From Bodo saltans (taxonomy: Eukaryota; Euglenozoa; Kinetoplastea; Eubodonida; Bodonidae), in the NCBI GenBank assembly GCA_001460835.1, contig CYKH01000935.1:9161-47537 (forward strand): a stretch of 38,377 nt of DNA, in the 5' to 3' direction. The position numbers and the translations under genes were made by a program. Shown piece by piece: positions 9,624 through 19,800 of this stretch. Position 1 is the stretch's first letter; each line of letters starts with the position of its first letter. The notes beneath the pieces are model-generated. The model ran no database searches. It had not been told where the DNA came from and was given only the letters and a program-made list of their open reading frames with translations.

Positions 9624-12600
9624 ATGCCTAGCACATCAACACTCTCTTTGGTTCTCATTTACATTGCAGCCGTCGCGACCTGCCTTGTGGCTGTTAGCCA
9701 CGCTACCACCATACGCAAAGCTCGATCGCAGCACCTTACCACAGAGACGTCTACTTATGTAAGCATCAAAGTGACTGATGTGTGCCGTTTTGCGTTGCAT
9801 GAAGTGCGACCCACAACGTCTCATCATTTCTCCGATTTTGAGCCAAGTTCACACCATCCTCAGCCCCACGGTTTGCACGATCACAACATTAACCCTTCGC
9901 ATTTCGGCACGACAGCGTACACTCAAGAATACTTTAGCCACCGTCTGCGTGTGTCGTACATTGACGTTACAACAGGTGTCGAGATGTTCCACGTGCAGCC
10001 GGACCCTCGCATTATTTACCTCGATACCCACGGAGACGATGATCCCACTCACACAGCTGGCGGCGGCAGCGCCACACACAACAATCACAACCATCATCAC
10101 GATGAATCAGTCCACAATCACCACGATCATCACCATGGTAAAGATCAGATTGGGAAGGAGTTAGGCCATCTAGGGGACGAGGGCTACCTGATGATGTACA
10201 TTCCCTCCAACGTGCCTAAGTTGTCGATCCATTGCCACAACATGTCTGTGTCGCTTGATATTCATCTGCCCATGACGCGTGACGGGAGTGAGACGCATGC
10301 TCCTTTGCGAAAGCACTTCAACTCTTTAGATGCCGGCGACGGCATTCAGCTGATGACCCTGCGCGTGGCAGGACCCGCGGAGCGAGTGAACAGTATTGTC
10401 TTTTTATCCGACGGCTACCTTGCGTCGGACAACCAGACGTTCTTTGACAAAGTGAACTCTGCTCTCAGCACCATCGACGCAAGTTACAACGATGAGCCTA
10501 CGATTCAAACAATGAAGGCAACAGTTCCGTTCGGGCGATATGTCGCGTTCTGGAACGTGTACGCGATTTTTCAACCGTCACCCCAAGCCGGTGCGAGTCG
10601 TCCGCTCTACAACCTTGTCGTCAATGACAATCTCGGTTGCTACCACACACCGCAGCTTGAACGTGCCATTGCGTGCGACCGCTCCAAATCCATGTCTCTT
10701 GCTCGTGTTGCACCCATTCCTGAAGACCCAGACAATTTTCTGATTGTTGTTCTTGTCAACACGGTGATCTATGGTGGTACTGGTTTGTTTCAAGCTGGAA
10801 CGATTCATATTGGACAATTCTTTGGCGGTATCGTTGGCACGACACCCATGGCGGACAACCAATACGCGTCTCTGGTCAACCATGAGTGCGGGCACGCATT
10901 TGGTCAACTGTTAGATGAATATGCGATTGGTTTGACGGCGAATGCACCGTACGTGCAGTGGTCGAATTGTGTGCAGCCTTCTACGAGCAACGGGAACACG
11001 TGGGCGACGCCCCTCCCGTGGCAATTGTGGATTGATATTTACACTGGCACCAATGCCACTCTCATCAGACAATTCACAGCGAATTACGACTCTGCGCGCG
11101 ATCTGCTCCCTCAGTTCGGTTACGGGACACTGCAAACACCACAGGCAGTGTGTGGTTACAATAACTACTACAAAGGAAGCAACAATTGCATGATGAACCG
11201 CCTCAATGACTTCTTTATGTGCCCCCAGTGTCGTGAGGGGTACAGCAAGGCGATCTTTAACACTAACTTTGAATACCAGTGGCCCCGTCGTCCTCTTCTT
11301 GACCAAATTCTTGTGCTGAGCCGTTTTGGCACTGCAGCTCAGGGCATCGCAGCAGGGGGTGCCACACTTCATTTACCAGCGTCGCTAGATTCCGCCGGTA
11401 GCTTCACCATCGAGTGGCGCGACGAGAATAACGTCACCATTGTGCGTGCAACCGATGCGAATTGCCCCACCTGCCTTTTTATCCCCGCGTCTACGTTATC
11501 GACATGGCCCCTAGACACGATTGTTACGTATTCCGCCATCATTCGTGATCAGAGTGTATTCATCCAACCAGCTGCGCGCGCTAACATTCCCATGATGACC
11601 CAAACTGCGGTGTTCCGCATGGTGATCCCCACGAATGATCCAGCGTCAGGCAGCACTCCCGCTCCAGGTTCCCCGGCAACAACACCGGCACCAACTTCTG
11701 CCAATGCGTCAACCCCTGCGCCGTCAACTCCCATTGTGCTGCTTGGCGCTGCCAGCTTTGATGGCAACGTGACGGTGTCACTAACCACCTCGCTTCCTAC
11801 AACAACAGTCGGGACGTTCACCGTGAACACGGTGGCCGGCACCGTTGATCGCCTAGGATTCTATTACCAATGCGTTGCGTACACCAGTGGCATCAACGCG
11901 ACGTGTGAACTAGGCAATGGTACAGCATCCCAGTACGTGTATGTCAGCGATATCGATGCCCTCGCTGAGTACGATGCCTACGTTCTCTACATTCTTGCCG
12001 GAGTGGCAGTGGTACTCGTGTTCTTGTGGCTGTACGCGTCCATGCGGTACAAGAAAGTTGCGGGCAGAGTCGTGCGTCCTATTTTCAAGACGGAGTTCTC
12101 TGCTATCGTGACGTTGATTCGTCGCGTGATGATGGTCAGCTCCGTTCTGTTCATGGTGGCGGCAGTTGGCGCATTGGTGACCAGTGGATACTTTTACACC
12201 AAAACGTCGTTTGTGGGCAAGGTTATCATTATTGGTGGTGTGATTATTTCGTTGATCCTCTACGCCATGGCATTTATCGGATTCTGGGCGATCACCAACA
12301 GAGCGAAACGCCTTGTCATGGCTAACGGCGTGGTGATGATCGTCGCCGAGGTGCTTCTTATCGCAGCGTTGGCATTGTGCAACATCGTGTGTGAACAAAT
12401 CATCGATGACTACCCCCTTGGTGACTTTGACAGCCAAATGACCAACTGGTGGCGCCGCAACACCGCAGATGATCCAACATACATTTGCGGATGGCAGAAC
12501 GAACTTTACTGCAGTGGGTGGGGCAACTACTCTTGCAGTGGTTCGTTCGTGGACCCCACCAACTGCCCTCCCGCTGCCAGCTGTTCGTCCAACCAGTACG

Positions 12601-13436
12601 GCACTTCTTGTCAAGTCAAGATCAATGAAATCGTGGACCAATGGTACCCAATTGTGTTTGCGATTCTGATCGTCTGCGTCGTCCTTATGGCCTTTGCTGT
12701 CGTCTTCAACTACGTCTACTACTTTTCGTTGTGGAGCATGAAGCAACAATTCCGAGCACGAAACAACGAGCGTGTGTACAAAGCAACGGCGAGAAAAGGT
12801 ATTGCACGGGCAGATGTCGACAAAGCCAAGGCACTACACGTGTTACGCACATTGGACGTTGGCGATTTGCAGCATCTCGTCAAAGAATTCCGGCGTATTG
12901 ATGAAGATGGAAATGGCTCACTAGATATGAAAGAGCTCGGCATCTTCTTCCGCAAAGCGTTGTGCTACAAAATCACCATGGTCGAGTTGAAACAGATCTT
13001 TGAAGCAATGGACATTGATGGGGACGGCACCATTTCTGTGGATGAGTTCTTGGCGGTGTTCCGGTCGGAAGACTTGAGTGGCGCTCGTGGGGCCAACGGT
13101 GCTGTGCTGCAGTATCCTGCTGGAGAGATGCCACTTGTCGCTGGGTCAACGCTGGAACGTCAGCAAAAGGTTCGAGAGAGGCTGGAAAGCACATTTAATG
13201 CATCTGTGTTTGACGGCGCTCCTCGCCCGACGTCAAGCGGCCAGCACATTACGTTTTCCCCTCAAGCAATGAATGTGGAAGGGTATGTGGCTCCGCACCA
13301 TGGGGCACCACAAGCCTACTACGCCGCACCGCCACCAACCCAGCAGCAACCTCAGCAGTATGCCCAGCAGCAGCAGCAGGTTCAATATGCTGTACCCGCC
13401 CAACCGCACAAACTGTCGCGCAGCGATTCATTGTAA
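9624..13436 (+). CDS. M64 metallopeptidase fused to a tetraspanin-like membrane module and EF-hand pair
   Basis: This is a 1270-residue protein. A signal peptide (about 1-27) and an N-terminal domain with a His-rich insert (about 151-174) precede the M64 peptidase domain: VNSIVFLSDGYLASDN, then HECGHAFGQLLDEY with His420, Glu421 and His424, then NRLNDFFMCPQCREG. A Thr/Pro/Ala/Ser stalk (about 675-705) leads to helix a (786-806). Four more helices follow (about 835-858, 867-890, 899-922, 1008-1034). Their spacing is short loop, tight turn, then a Cys-rich loop of about 85 residues before the last helix, which is the tetraspanin layout. Two canonical EF-hands (IDEDGNGSLDMKEL from Asp1093, MDIDGDGTISVDEF from Asp1130) lie in the C-terminal tail, then a Gln/Pro-rich end. 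With the protease outside, five helices put the EF-hands in the cytosol, so calcium could modulate the enzyme or its traffic (inference). The start is ATG 9624; the frame is open upstream only through a GTG. Confidence 0.9.
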   Translation: MPSTSTLSLVLIYIAAVATCLVAVSHATTIRKARSQHLTTETSTYVSIKVTDVCRFALHEVRPTTSHHFSDFEPSSHHPQPHGLHDHNINPSHFGTTAYTQEYFSHRLRVSYIDVTTGVEMFHVQPDPRIIYLDTHGDDDPTHTAGGGSATHNNHNHHHDESVHNHHDHHHGKDQIGKELGHLGDEGYLMMYIPSNVPKLSIHCHNMSVSLDIHLPMTRDGSETHAPLRKHFNSLDAGDGIQLMTLRVAGPAERVNSIVFLSDGYLASDNQTFFDKVNSALSTIDASYNDEPTIQTMKATVPFGRYVAFWNVYAIFQPSPQAGASRPLYNLVVNDNLGCYHTPQLERAIACDRSKSMSLARVAPIPEDPDNFLIVVLVNTVIYGGTGLFQAGTIHIGQFFGGIVGTTPMADNQYASLVNHECGHAFGQLLDEYAIGLTANAPYVQWSNCVQPSTSNGNTWATPLPWQLWIDIYTGTNATLIRQFTANYDSARDLLPQFGYGTLQTPQAVCGYNNYYKGSNNCMMNRLNDFFMCPQCREGYSKAIFNTNFEYQWPRRPLLDQILVLSRFGTAAQGIAAGGATLHLPASLDSAGSFTIEWRDENNVTIVRATDANCPTCLFIPASTLSTWPLDTIVTYSAIIRDQSVFIQPAARANIPMMTQTAVFRMVIPTNDPASGSTPAPGSPATTPAPTSANASTPAPSTPIVLLGAASFDGNVTVSLTTSLPTTTVGTFTVNTVAGTVDRLGFYYQCVAYTSGINATCELGNGTASQYVYVSDIDALAEYDAYVLYILAGVAVVLVFLWLYASMRYKKVAGRVVRPIFKTEFSAIVTLIRRVMMVSSVLFMVAAVGALVTSGYFYTKTSFVGKVIIIGGVIISLILYAMAFIGFWAITNRAKRLVMANGVVMIVAEVLLIAALALCNIVCEQIIDDYPLGDFDSQMTNWWRRNTADDPTYICGWQNELYCSGWGNYSCSGSFVDPTNCPPAASCSSNQYGTSCQVKINEIVDQWYPIVFAILIVCVVLMAFAVVFNYVYYFSLWSMKQQFRARNNERVYKATARKGIARADVDKAKALHVLRTLDVGDLQHLVKEFRRIDEDGNGSLDMKELGIFFRKALCYKITMVELKQIFEAMDIDGDGTISVDEFLAVFRSEDLSGARGANGAVLQYPAGEMPLVAGSTLERQQKVRERLESTFNASVFDGAPRPTSSGQHITFSPQAMNVEGYVAPHHGAPQAYYAAPPPTQQQPQQYAQQQQQVQYAVPAQPHKLSRSDSL

Positions 13437-14130
13437 ATGAATTGATCGGATGCGCTATTTTTTTTACACTCTAGGAAATACATCGACGGCTGAGAAAGAA
13501 ATGAAGAACAGATTGTCAAGTTTGTTCTTGACGCTTGCTTTTTTGTGTGTGTGTGTGGATACAGATATTACGTTTTGGGCTTCTTCCTGCTTTTTGCTCG
13601 TGCGTTTTTAGAGTAAGTGGGTTTTTTTGTTCTTCGGACCAGAAAATACCTAGCTTCTGGCATCTTGTCACAGAGCGTGTGGAGTTGCTTTTGTTTCCAT
13701 CCCCCTTCTCTCAGTCCCACACAATTGCCCCACCACCGCCCTGAAGAAGAACTTTTTTTTCTTTTTTTTTCCCCCGTTGATATGCCGATTGTTGCTAAGT
13801 CATGATCGTAGCTTTCAAAAAGGCATCATGTTTTGGTTTGAATCCCTCCGCGTTTGAGATTCTGCGAGAGATCCAAAGCTCTCTTATTTTTTGTGTGAAC
13901 GTTTAGGTCAAAATAGGCTCGTACTTGTTCCCCTTTTGATCTTGTGTATCGACTTCATCTCCGATTTTTTTCCCCTCGGTTGCACTTGCGTTTACTCCAC
14001 AAAGGCTTTGAAAGACATTCCGTTTGAAGCGCGATTTTTTTTTTTAGGTTTTTCAACAAAATAGCAAAATATTTGCCTCGAAGGGATCGTTGTGGCGTTT
14101 TTTCCCTGTGAACAAGAAACCCATTTTCTC
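13437..14130. other. Non-coding interval with several pyrimidine tracts
   Basis: There are about 690 bases of T-rich sequence with T8-T11 runs (13458, 13750-13771, 13966, 14035-14045) and no gene-like reading frame. It most likely holds the 3' UTR of the M64 fusion gene and the splicing region of the coiled-coil gene. Confidence 0.55.
14035..14047 (+). promoter_or_regulatory. Predicted trans-splice acceptor for coiled-coil gene
   Basis: A run of eleven T (14035-14045) is followed immediately by AG at 14046-14047, giving an 83-base 5' UTR before ATG 14131. This is the clearest acceptor-like signal in the window, and it supports placing the start at 14131 rather than at an upstream non-ATG codon. 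Confidence 0.5.
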
Positions 14131-16524
14131 ATGCGCGTTCCGCTGGAGCCCCACGCTAATTTAGCTGCCGCCGCACACCATCATCGACGAGCACCATCTG
14201 CAGAGGCTGGCAGTGGAGGCAGCGATGAGGGCGTTCGTCACAAGCCGATCTTACAAGCTCGTCGGAATCAGTACGAAGATTACCGCAACATGAAAGACCG
14301 CGACTTTCAATCCATCCACGAGGAAGTCTCCCACCTGCGTCAAAGCACCCGGGATCAGGAGCGTATTATTGCGATTCTTAAGGAAGAAAAGAGTCGTCTT
14401 CTCGCCGAGCTTCTTCAAAAAGGAAAAGACCTTCAGCACTTGAAGGATGTCATGAAGCGGCCCACCCACTCCGCGGAGGAGCGCAATGTGTTGGAAGAAC
14501 TGAAGCGTACACTAGCAGACCGAGAATGCTCTGTGGATGAGTTGAAAAGTGAAGTCGTAAGGCTTAACAATGTTCATCAACGAGCATTGGAAGACTATGA
14601 TGATGTTCTTACTCAAGTGAAGCAAATGGAACAGCAAGTGTACAATGCGCAGCAAGAGGCGGCACATCGAGCAGCAGATGCAGAACGATTGAAACGCGAC
14701 ATAGAACTGTTGAACGAGGAAATGACGGCACGCGTCAACAACATCAACCACGTGGTGAATGTTGCGGCGGAGGTGGGAAAACGTGACGCATCGACGGACC
14801 ATCATCTGCTAGAAGAACAGTTAGAAACATGGAAACAGAAATACGACGACCTTCAAACGCAACTAAAACGGGCTCAGGACGAAGAACAGCGCCAAAAAGA
14901 GTTGGCTCTTCGGCAGCAAGCTGCGGCGAATGAAGTTGCCTCAGAGAAATCAGAGCTTCTCGCAGAAGTTCGTCGCCAGCAGACACTTTTAGGTGAAATG
15001 GACGAACTCAAAGCACAAATTGACGCATTCCGTATCGACAAGGCGACCACAGAGGAACTCCTGCGTGAAAAGCTTCATGTTGCGCTGGTAGACATTCACG
15101 AGGAGAAGGAAATCTCGAGACGCCTGATGGCAGAGGTGGATGCCAAGGAAGATATCATCGCCGGAAAGGACAGAGAAGTGGCCAAAGTGCAGAGAGAATT
15201 TGAAGCGCGACTGGATGAGGCACTCGCTGGGCACAAAGCGACGCATCGGGAGGTTGAGGAGAAATTGACGAAAGCGTTGACGGATGCACAGCGAGAAAAC
15301 GTCCAAAACGCAGAGGAAGCAGCACGTCTCACTCTTAGACACGAAGCCCTGCTCAAGAAGCTGCGGGACGCGGAAGTGGAGCACAGCAATACAGTGACTG
15401 AGAGGGATGGTCATAAATCCGCCGCACAGTCTCAAATGTCGCAGATCCAAGAACTTCAAGCAACGTTGCGTGAGGCGCAGTCAGCGCTTGAAGAGGCATT
15501 CCACGAAATCGAAACTCTTCGTGCTCAATTATCGCAACAACACGCCCCTTCGTCGTCGCCTGTGCGAACATCTCCAACAGCAGCACATCATCTAGAGCAA
15601 TATGAAATCCTTCGCCAGTCGACAGATCTTCAACACCGCCAAGATGTCACCGCCCTTCAGAGCACGCATCAAGCGGCACTCGAGGCCCTTGCTTCCGAAG
15701 CGGCCCGACAGAACGAGGCGCTCCTCGTAGAAATTGCCGCATTGCGGGAGGCTCAATCTGAACATGATCATATACGCCATGAAACTCTGGCCAACGAAGT
15801 CGATCAACTGATGCACGCATTGGAAACTGCGACTACCGCGCTGGAAGCTGAACGAGCAGAAAAGGTGATCCTTAGCGAGCAACTAGCGTCGATGACAGCG
15901 CAGGTCCATGCCGTGAATGCACAACAGGATCAAGCAGCGAATATGGCAGCCCTTCAATCGCACACGGTTGCTTTAGAGCGCCAAGTTTCGGAACTAGAAA
16001 CACATTTGCACACCGCAGTGGATGCGTTGGAGGCAGCCAGAAAAGAAATAGAAGCACTTCACGTAGCATCGCAAGTGGCTTCTGATGATCACACCAAAGC
16101 GTTAGAAAATGCTGCTGCTGGAGCGGTCGATGCAGCAACAGCCTCAGCTTCAGCAAATGCAGACAAACGCGTTGAACGGCTTGAAAAAGAAAAGAAGCAG
16201 CTTCAAGAAAAAATGAAGGCGACAGAAGTAGATCGTGACGACAAGCAAAAGTCTCTGGACATACGAGGACAGCAGCTCCGTCAGGAAGCCGACGCAACCA
16301 GAATTGCGCAAGAAGGAATGCGTAATGCACAAACCGCACTAGCGCAGGAAAAGCTCGATAGAGCGCATGATGCTGCAGAGCATGAGAAAGCCTTGGCAAC
16401 ATTTATGGCTGCTCATGAGGACGACATCAATGACCTACACGGAGAGCTTGAAGCGGCAAAGGCGACGATTGTGACACTCACGGCAGACAACGAGAAGATG
16501 AAGAACATTCAAATGCATTGGTAG
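14131..16524 (+). CDS. Long coiled-coil protein (797 aa)
   Basis: The start is ATG 14131; the frame is open slightly upstream only from a GTG. After a short Ala/His-rich head (about 1-45) the protein is an almost unbroken coiled coil to the C-terminus. Heptad patterns are rich in Glu, Lys, Gln, Arg, Leu and Ala, with no Pro-rich break except a short Ser/Pro linker near 475-490 (PSSSPVRTSPTAA) that divides it into two rods. There is no membrane segment, head domain or enzymatic motif. Proteins of this type in flagellates are often cytoskeletal (flagellar rod, basal body, Golgi or tethering factors), but sequence alone cannot say which. It lies between the M64 pair and the surface-protein array and shows no sign of transfer or decay. 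Confidence 0.85.
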   Translation: MRVPLEPHANLAAAAHHHRRAPSAEAGSGGSDEGVRHKPILQARRNQYEDYRNMKDRDFQSIHEEVSHLRQSTRDQERIIAILKEEKSRLLAELLQKGKDLQHLKDVMKRPTHSAEERNVLEELKRTLADRECSVDELKSEVVRLNNVHQRALEDYDDVLTQVKQMEQQVYNAQQEAAHRAADAERLKRDIELLNEEMTARVNNINHVVNVAAEVGKRDASTDHHLLEEQLETWKQKYDDLQTQLKRAQDEEQRQKELALRQQAAANEVASEKSELLAEVRRQQTLLGEMDELKAQIDAFRIDKATTEELLREKLHVALVDIHEEKEISRRLMAEVDAKEDIIAGKDREVAKVQREFEARLDEALAGHKATHREVEEKLTKALTDAQRENVQNAEEAARLTLRHEALLKKLRDAEVEHSNTVTERDGHKSAAQSQMSQIQELQATLREAQSALEEAFHEIETLRAQLSQQHAPSSSPVRTSPTAAHHLEQYEILRQSTDLQHRQDVTALQSTHQAALEALASEAARQNEALLVEIAALREAQSEHDHIRHETLANEVDQLMHALETATTALEAERAEKVILSEQLASMTAQVHAVNAQQDQAANMAALQSHTVALERQVSELETHLHTAVDALEAARKEIEALHVASQVASDDHTKALENAAAGAVDAATASASANADKRVERLEKEKKQLQEKMKATEVDRDDKQKSLDIRGQQLRQEADATRIAQEGMRNAQTALAQEKLDRAHDAAEHEKALATFMAAHEDDINDLHGELEAAKATIVTLTADNEKMKNIQMHW

Positions 16525-16851
16525 AGAGACCCTCTCCATAGGCTGTTGGCTTTCTCGCTCTCGTGCCTCTCTGCTGTGCAGTGGTCGTATGCTTTTGTGT
16601 ACATTATTGTGATGCAAGCTATCAGCGATCAACCCCAACAGATATCTGCGACGCATTGTGATTTCAGACAACCGTCTTCACTTTTTTGAAACTCACTCTT
16701 TGTTGAAACAAACAAACAAACTAAGTCACGCACTGTAGGAACCATTAGGTAAGAGACGAATATTCATCTTCTGTCGGCTGCGCATCTTAGTTGCTCGGGT
16801 GGTCGATCTGCAGGAGCGACCAAACGTTGCCGTTGTTCTGCACACTCCAAT
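16525..16851. other. Non-coding interval before surface-protein copy A
   Basis: About 330 bases with no gene-like frame. It contains a C/T-rich stretch near 16670-16710 and several AG candidates, including CAG near 16812, ahead of ATG 16852. I see nothing else in it. Confidence 0.5.
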
Positions 16852-19800
16852 ATGCAACTTGCAATCTACCTTTTTTGTCTTTTCTTCTTCACCCTCGCTT
16901 TGCCCACCGCAGTTGTCGCCGACGAGGTTGCCTGCGACGTAGACAACCACACTCTTGTTTCGCACAGCACTTACACAATTACTAACTGTGCAAGGCGCGA
17001 CGGCTCTCCGTTTCTTCTTCTCGTTCCAGGGAATGATTCATCCACTTTATTGAACGTCTCGGTGGTTGTGACGTTTGGCACCGTGTTGCCAATGTTGCTT
17101 CTGGATAGCATGACACTGGTAGAAAATGTAGCAGTGCTCGTGTCTGGTGCTCGCGTTTCGTCAGTCTCTGAACCTCCGTTGGTTCAGCTAAGTGCTTCAT
17201 CGATGTCCATGGTCTTTGTAAATGGCCATTCTTTCAGCAGTGTGCGAGGCGTTGCCTTGGCTGTTGTCAACGTGACCGTGACGATGGACACAGAATCGCG
17301 TTACACCAATTTCGGCTCGATTGGCGCATGTTTGCTGCTTGTGGTCAACATGGAAGACCACGGCATTGTCGACGGCATTCGTGTGCTTGTCGAGGAGTCT
17401 ACTGTGCTGCAACGATTTAATAGCACTACGTACAGGAGCTTGGGGATGATGGATATCTCAGTAGGGGAAGAGTGCACGATAAGGAACGTCAATGTGACGA
17501 TAGCTTCAAGTGCGATTCAAGTATTTGCGAACTTCTCATCACAGGCATATTTTTGGTTTCCTAGCACTGCTCTTGTTCTCATTCAGACAACTACAGGCGG
17601 TCCATCTGGTTCCATCGCGACAGATGTTTACTACGCAACCATCGGCAAGGTGTTGCTACAAATTGAAATGAACACCGTGGGCACCGCTCTTGGTGCCATG
17701 AGTGGTACTGCTGCCTATGCGCTCGCAAGTGTGGTGGTGCTTGGTGTCCACAACGTTTTGGCAGCAGGCGTCAATATCACTCTTAGTCCCGGAGCGCGTG
17801 TGGTGGCTGTGTGTGAATGCTCTCGCCTGTGCGGCAATCAGAACATCGATGCACCTGTTGGCATCCTGTCAACCTATGTGGTGTCATTCAGATCGTTTTT
17901 GGATCGATCGTCGAACGAAAATGTGACGATTGCTCTTTCGGGAGTGACTTTAACAGCAAAAGCACCATCAGGAGCTTATCTCATCAGTGTGTATCTGACA
18001 ACCACACATCGATGTATCATTTCCCTTGCGGACTTAACTTTCGATAGCAGTCTCAGAGGGTTTTACATTGGGACGGAGGCAAGATCTACAAGCGTAGTCT
18101 ACTTTGCAAATGTGGCTATGTCTGAAGTAACGATTGCACTGAGCAATGTGTCGCTTGCAAGCACTGTGGAAAGCGGGGGCTGTTCCTCCACGATATCTGC
18201 GGTGGTGTCAACAGCAGGAAATGTTTCGAATTCGTCATTCGAAATCACAGAGGCGCACCTTTCAACCTTTGTTACTGTTGGTGTCGTGACTCCACTATCA
18301 TTGTTCGGAGTATCAGCAACGCTGTCCGCGGCGTCAACAAACCTCCTGAGCCTCCTCCCGCCCAGCTTGCTCTTGCCGAGCACGGTGGAAGCGATCACCA
18401 TTCGTATTGTGAACTCCGCAGTTGTGGCTGGTCATACGTCCGGAGTTCCTTTATTGACCATATTTACTGTTGTGATATCGTCTATCTCTGCCGTAAGCTT
18501 GATCACCTCAGTGCGGAGCAGCAACATCCTCATTCAGCGTGTTGTTGTGCAACGTACTCGTCCTCTTGCTGCTGGCGCTGAAACGTGGTTTCCAAGGACC
18601 TATACAGGAGGTGCCATTAACGTAACGTCCATCGTGACTGCGCTTGACATCTCGGGTCTCATGTACGTGTTTCTTCCCGGGTCTTCTTCTTTTGTGTCTA
18701 GCATGATTGGCCCAGCGACGGTCACTACTCAGACGAATGTCTCCGTGAGAATAAGTGAGTGCAATGTGAGCTACGCGACGAATCTTGCTCCTGGCCTTGC
18801 TGACGTACCAGCATTTTTCTTCGCTCCTAGTTCGTTGACTGCATCCAACTACACAATTCACAACTCGTCGTTGTTGCGGCAACCAGATTCTACGACAAGT
18901 AGAAACGTCGTTGTATCGCCTTTAGTCAGTGGTGCCTTCATGGCAGTTCTTTCCAATACCACAGTTGATTCGACAACGATCAGCTTTAGTAACTCCGTTT
19001 CTCTTTCTGCAGTACTCCTCCTTGTCAAATTCTCTTCTTTGCGGATTGCCTGGAAACGTACTTACGTCGACGCTGCTCCTCCAGCGATGCGTTTCATCTT
19101 CACGAGAGTGACGACAATGACCGCCGTCGCTCAGGCGCTCCTTTTCTCAGTGACTTATGGCGGGAGCATTCACTTTGTAGCCAACTCAACCTCCGCAGCA
19201 ACATCATTATCATCATCATTATCAGCACCTCTTATTTCCGTGACGCAGTCGACGTTTGAGAACTATCGTTTTGTGTTTGCACCGAACCATACTGTGCTCG
19301 AAGGGAATTTGAATAGCAGCAACGACAATCATCAACCAGCGATGGTGCTCCTTGAATTGGGCTGTACAAACCTGTGGAATCGTGAGCCAATGTCTTTGGC
19401 GGTAGCAGCAGAGCCTCGTTCCCCATTGCTGGCATACACTGCATTTCCTCAAATCGGTTCTATACATTTCCCTGATTGTCAGCCAGCGAGACTTCCGCTG
19501 CGTGACTTTTCTGTTAGTGCGGGAGCAGCAGGATCCGTTGCAGCCGTTGTGTACGTATCACTGCTTTCTAGAGGTTCATCTGCAGTGACCCGTGGCGCAG
19601 CGACAAGCCTGCAACGGTCTATGCAAGTGCTTCGTTTGTGGCAGCGATGCCGCCGTTCTGCTGATGATGACAGCCCCTTCTCGGAGGACGGCGCCAACTC
19701 AAGTCCTCCGCTGTTCAGTGACTTGAGCGACAATGTCCTTGGAATCTCCTTCACGTTTGTCGATGATGAGATCTTTGATTTTGCCGCTGGGGCTGCATTC

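Noticed and set aside
11910-12749. 279-codon - strand open frame inside the M64 fusion gene
   Set aside because: It is a shadow of the coding strand. It is rich in His and Asp from reversed Val, Ile and Met codons, and the + strand has clear domains.
14092-14130. Upstream extension of the coiled-coil gene
   Set aside because: It starts at GTG and adds 13 residues; ATG 14131 follows a good splice acceptor.
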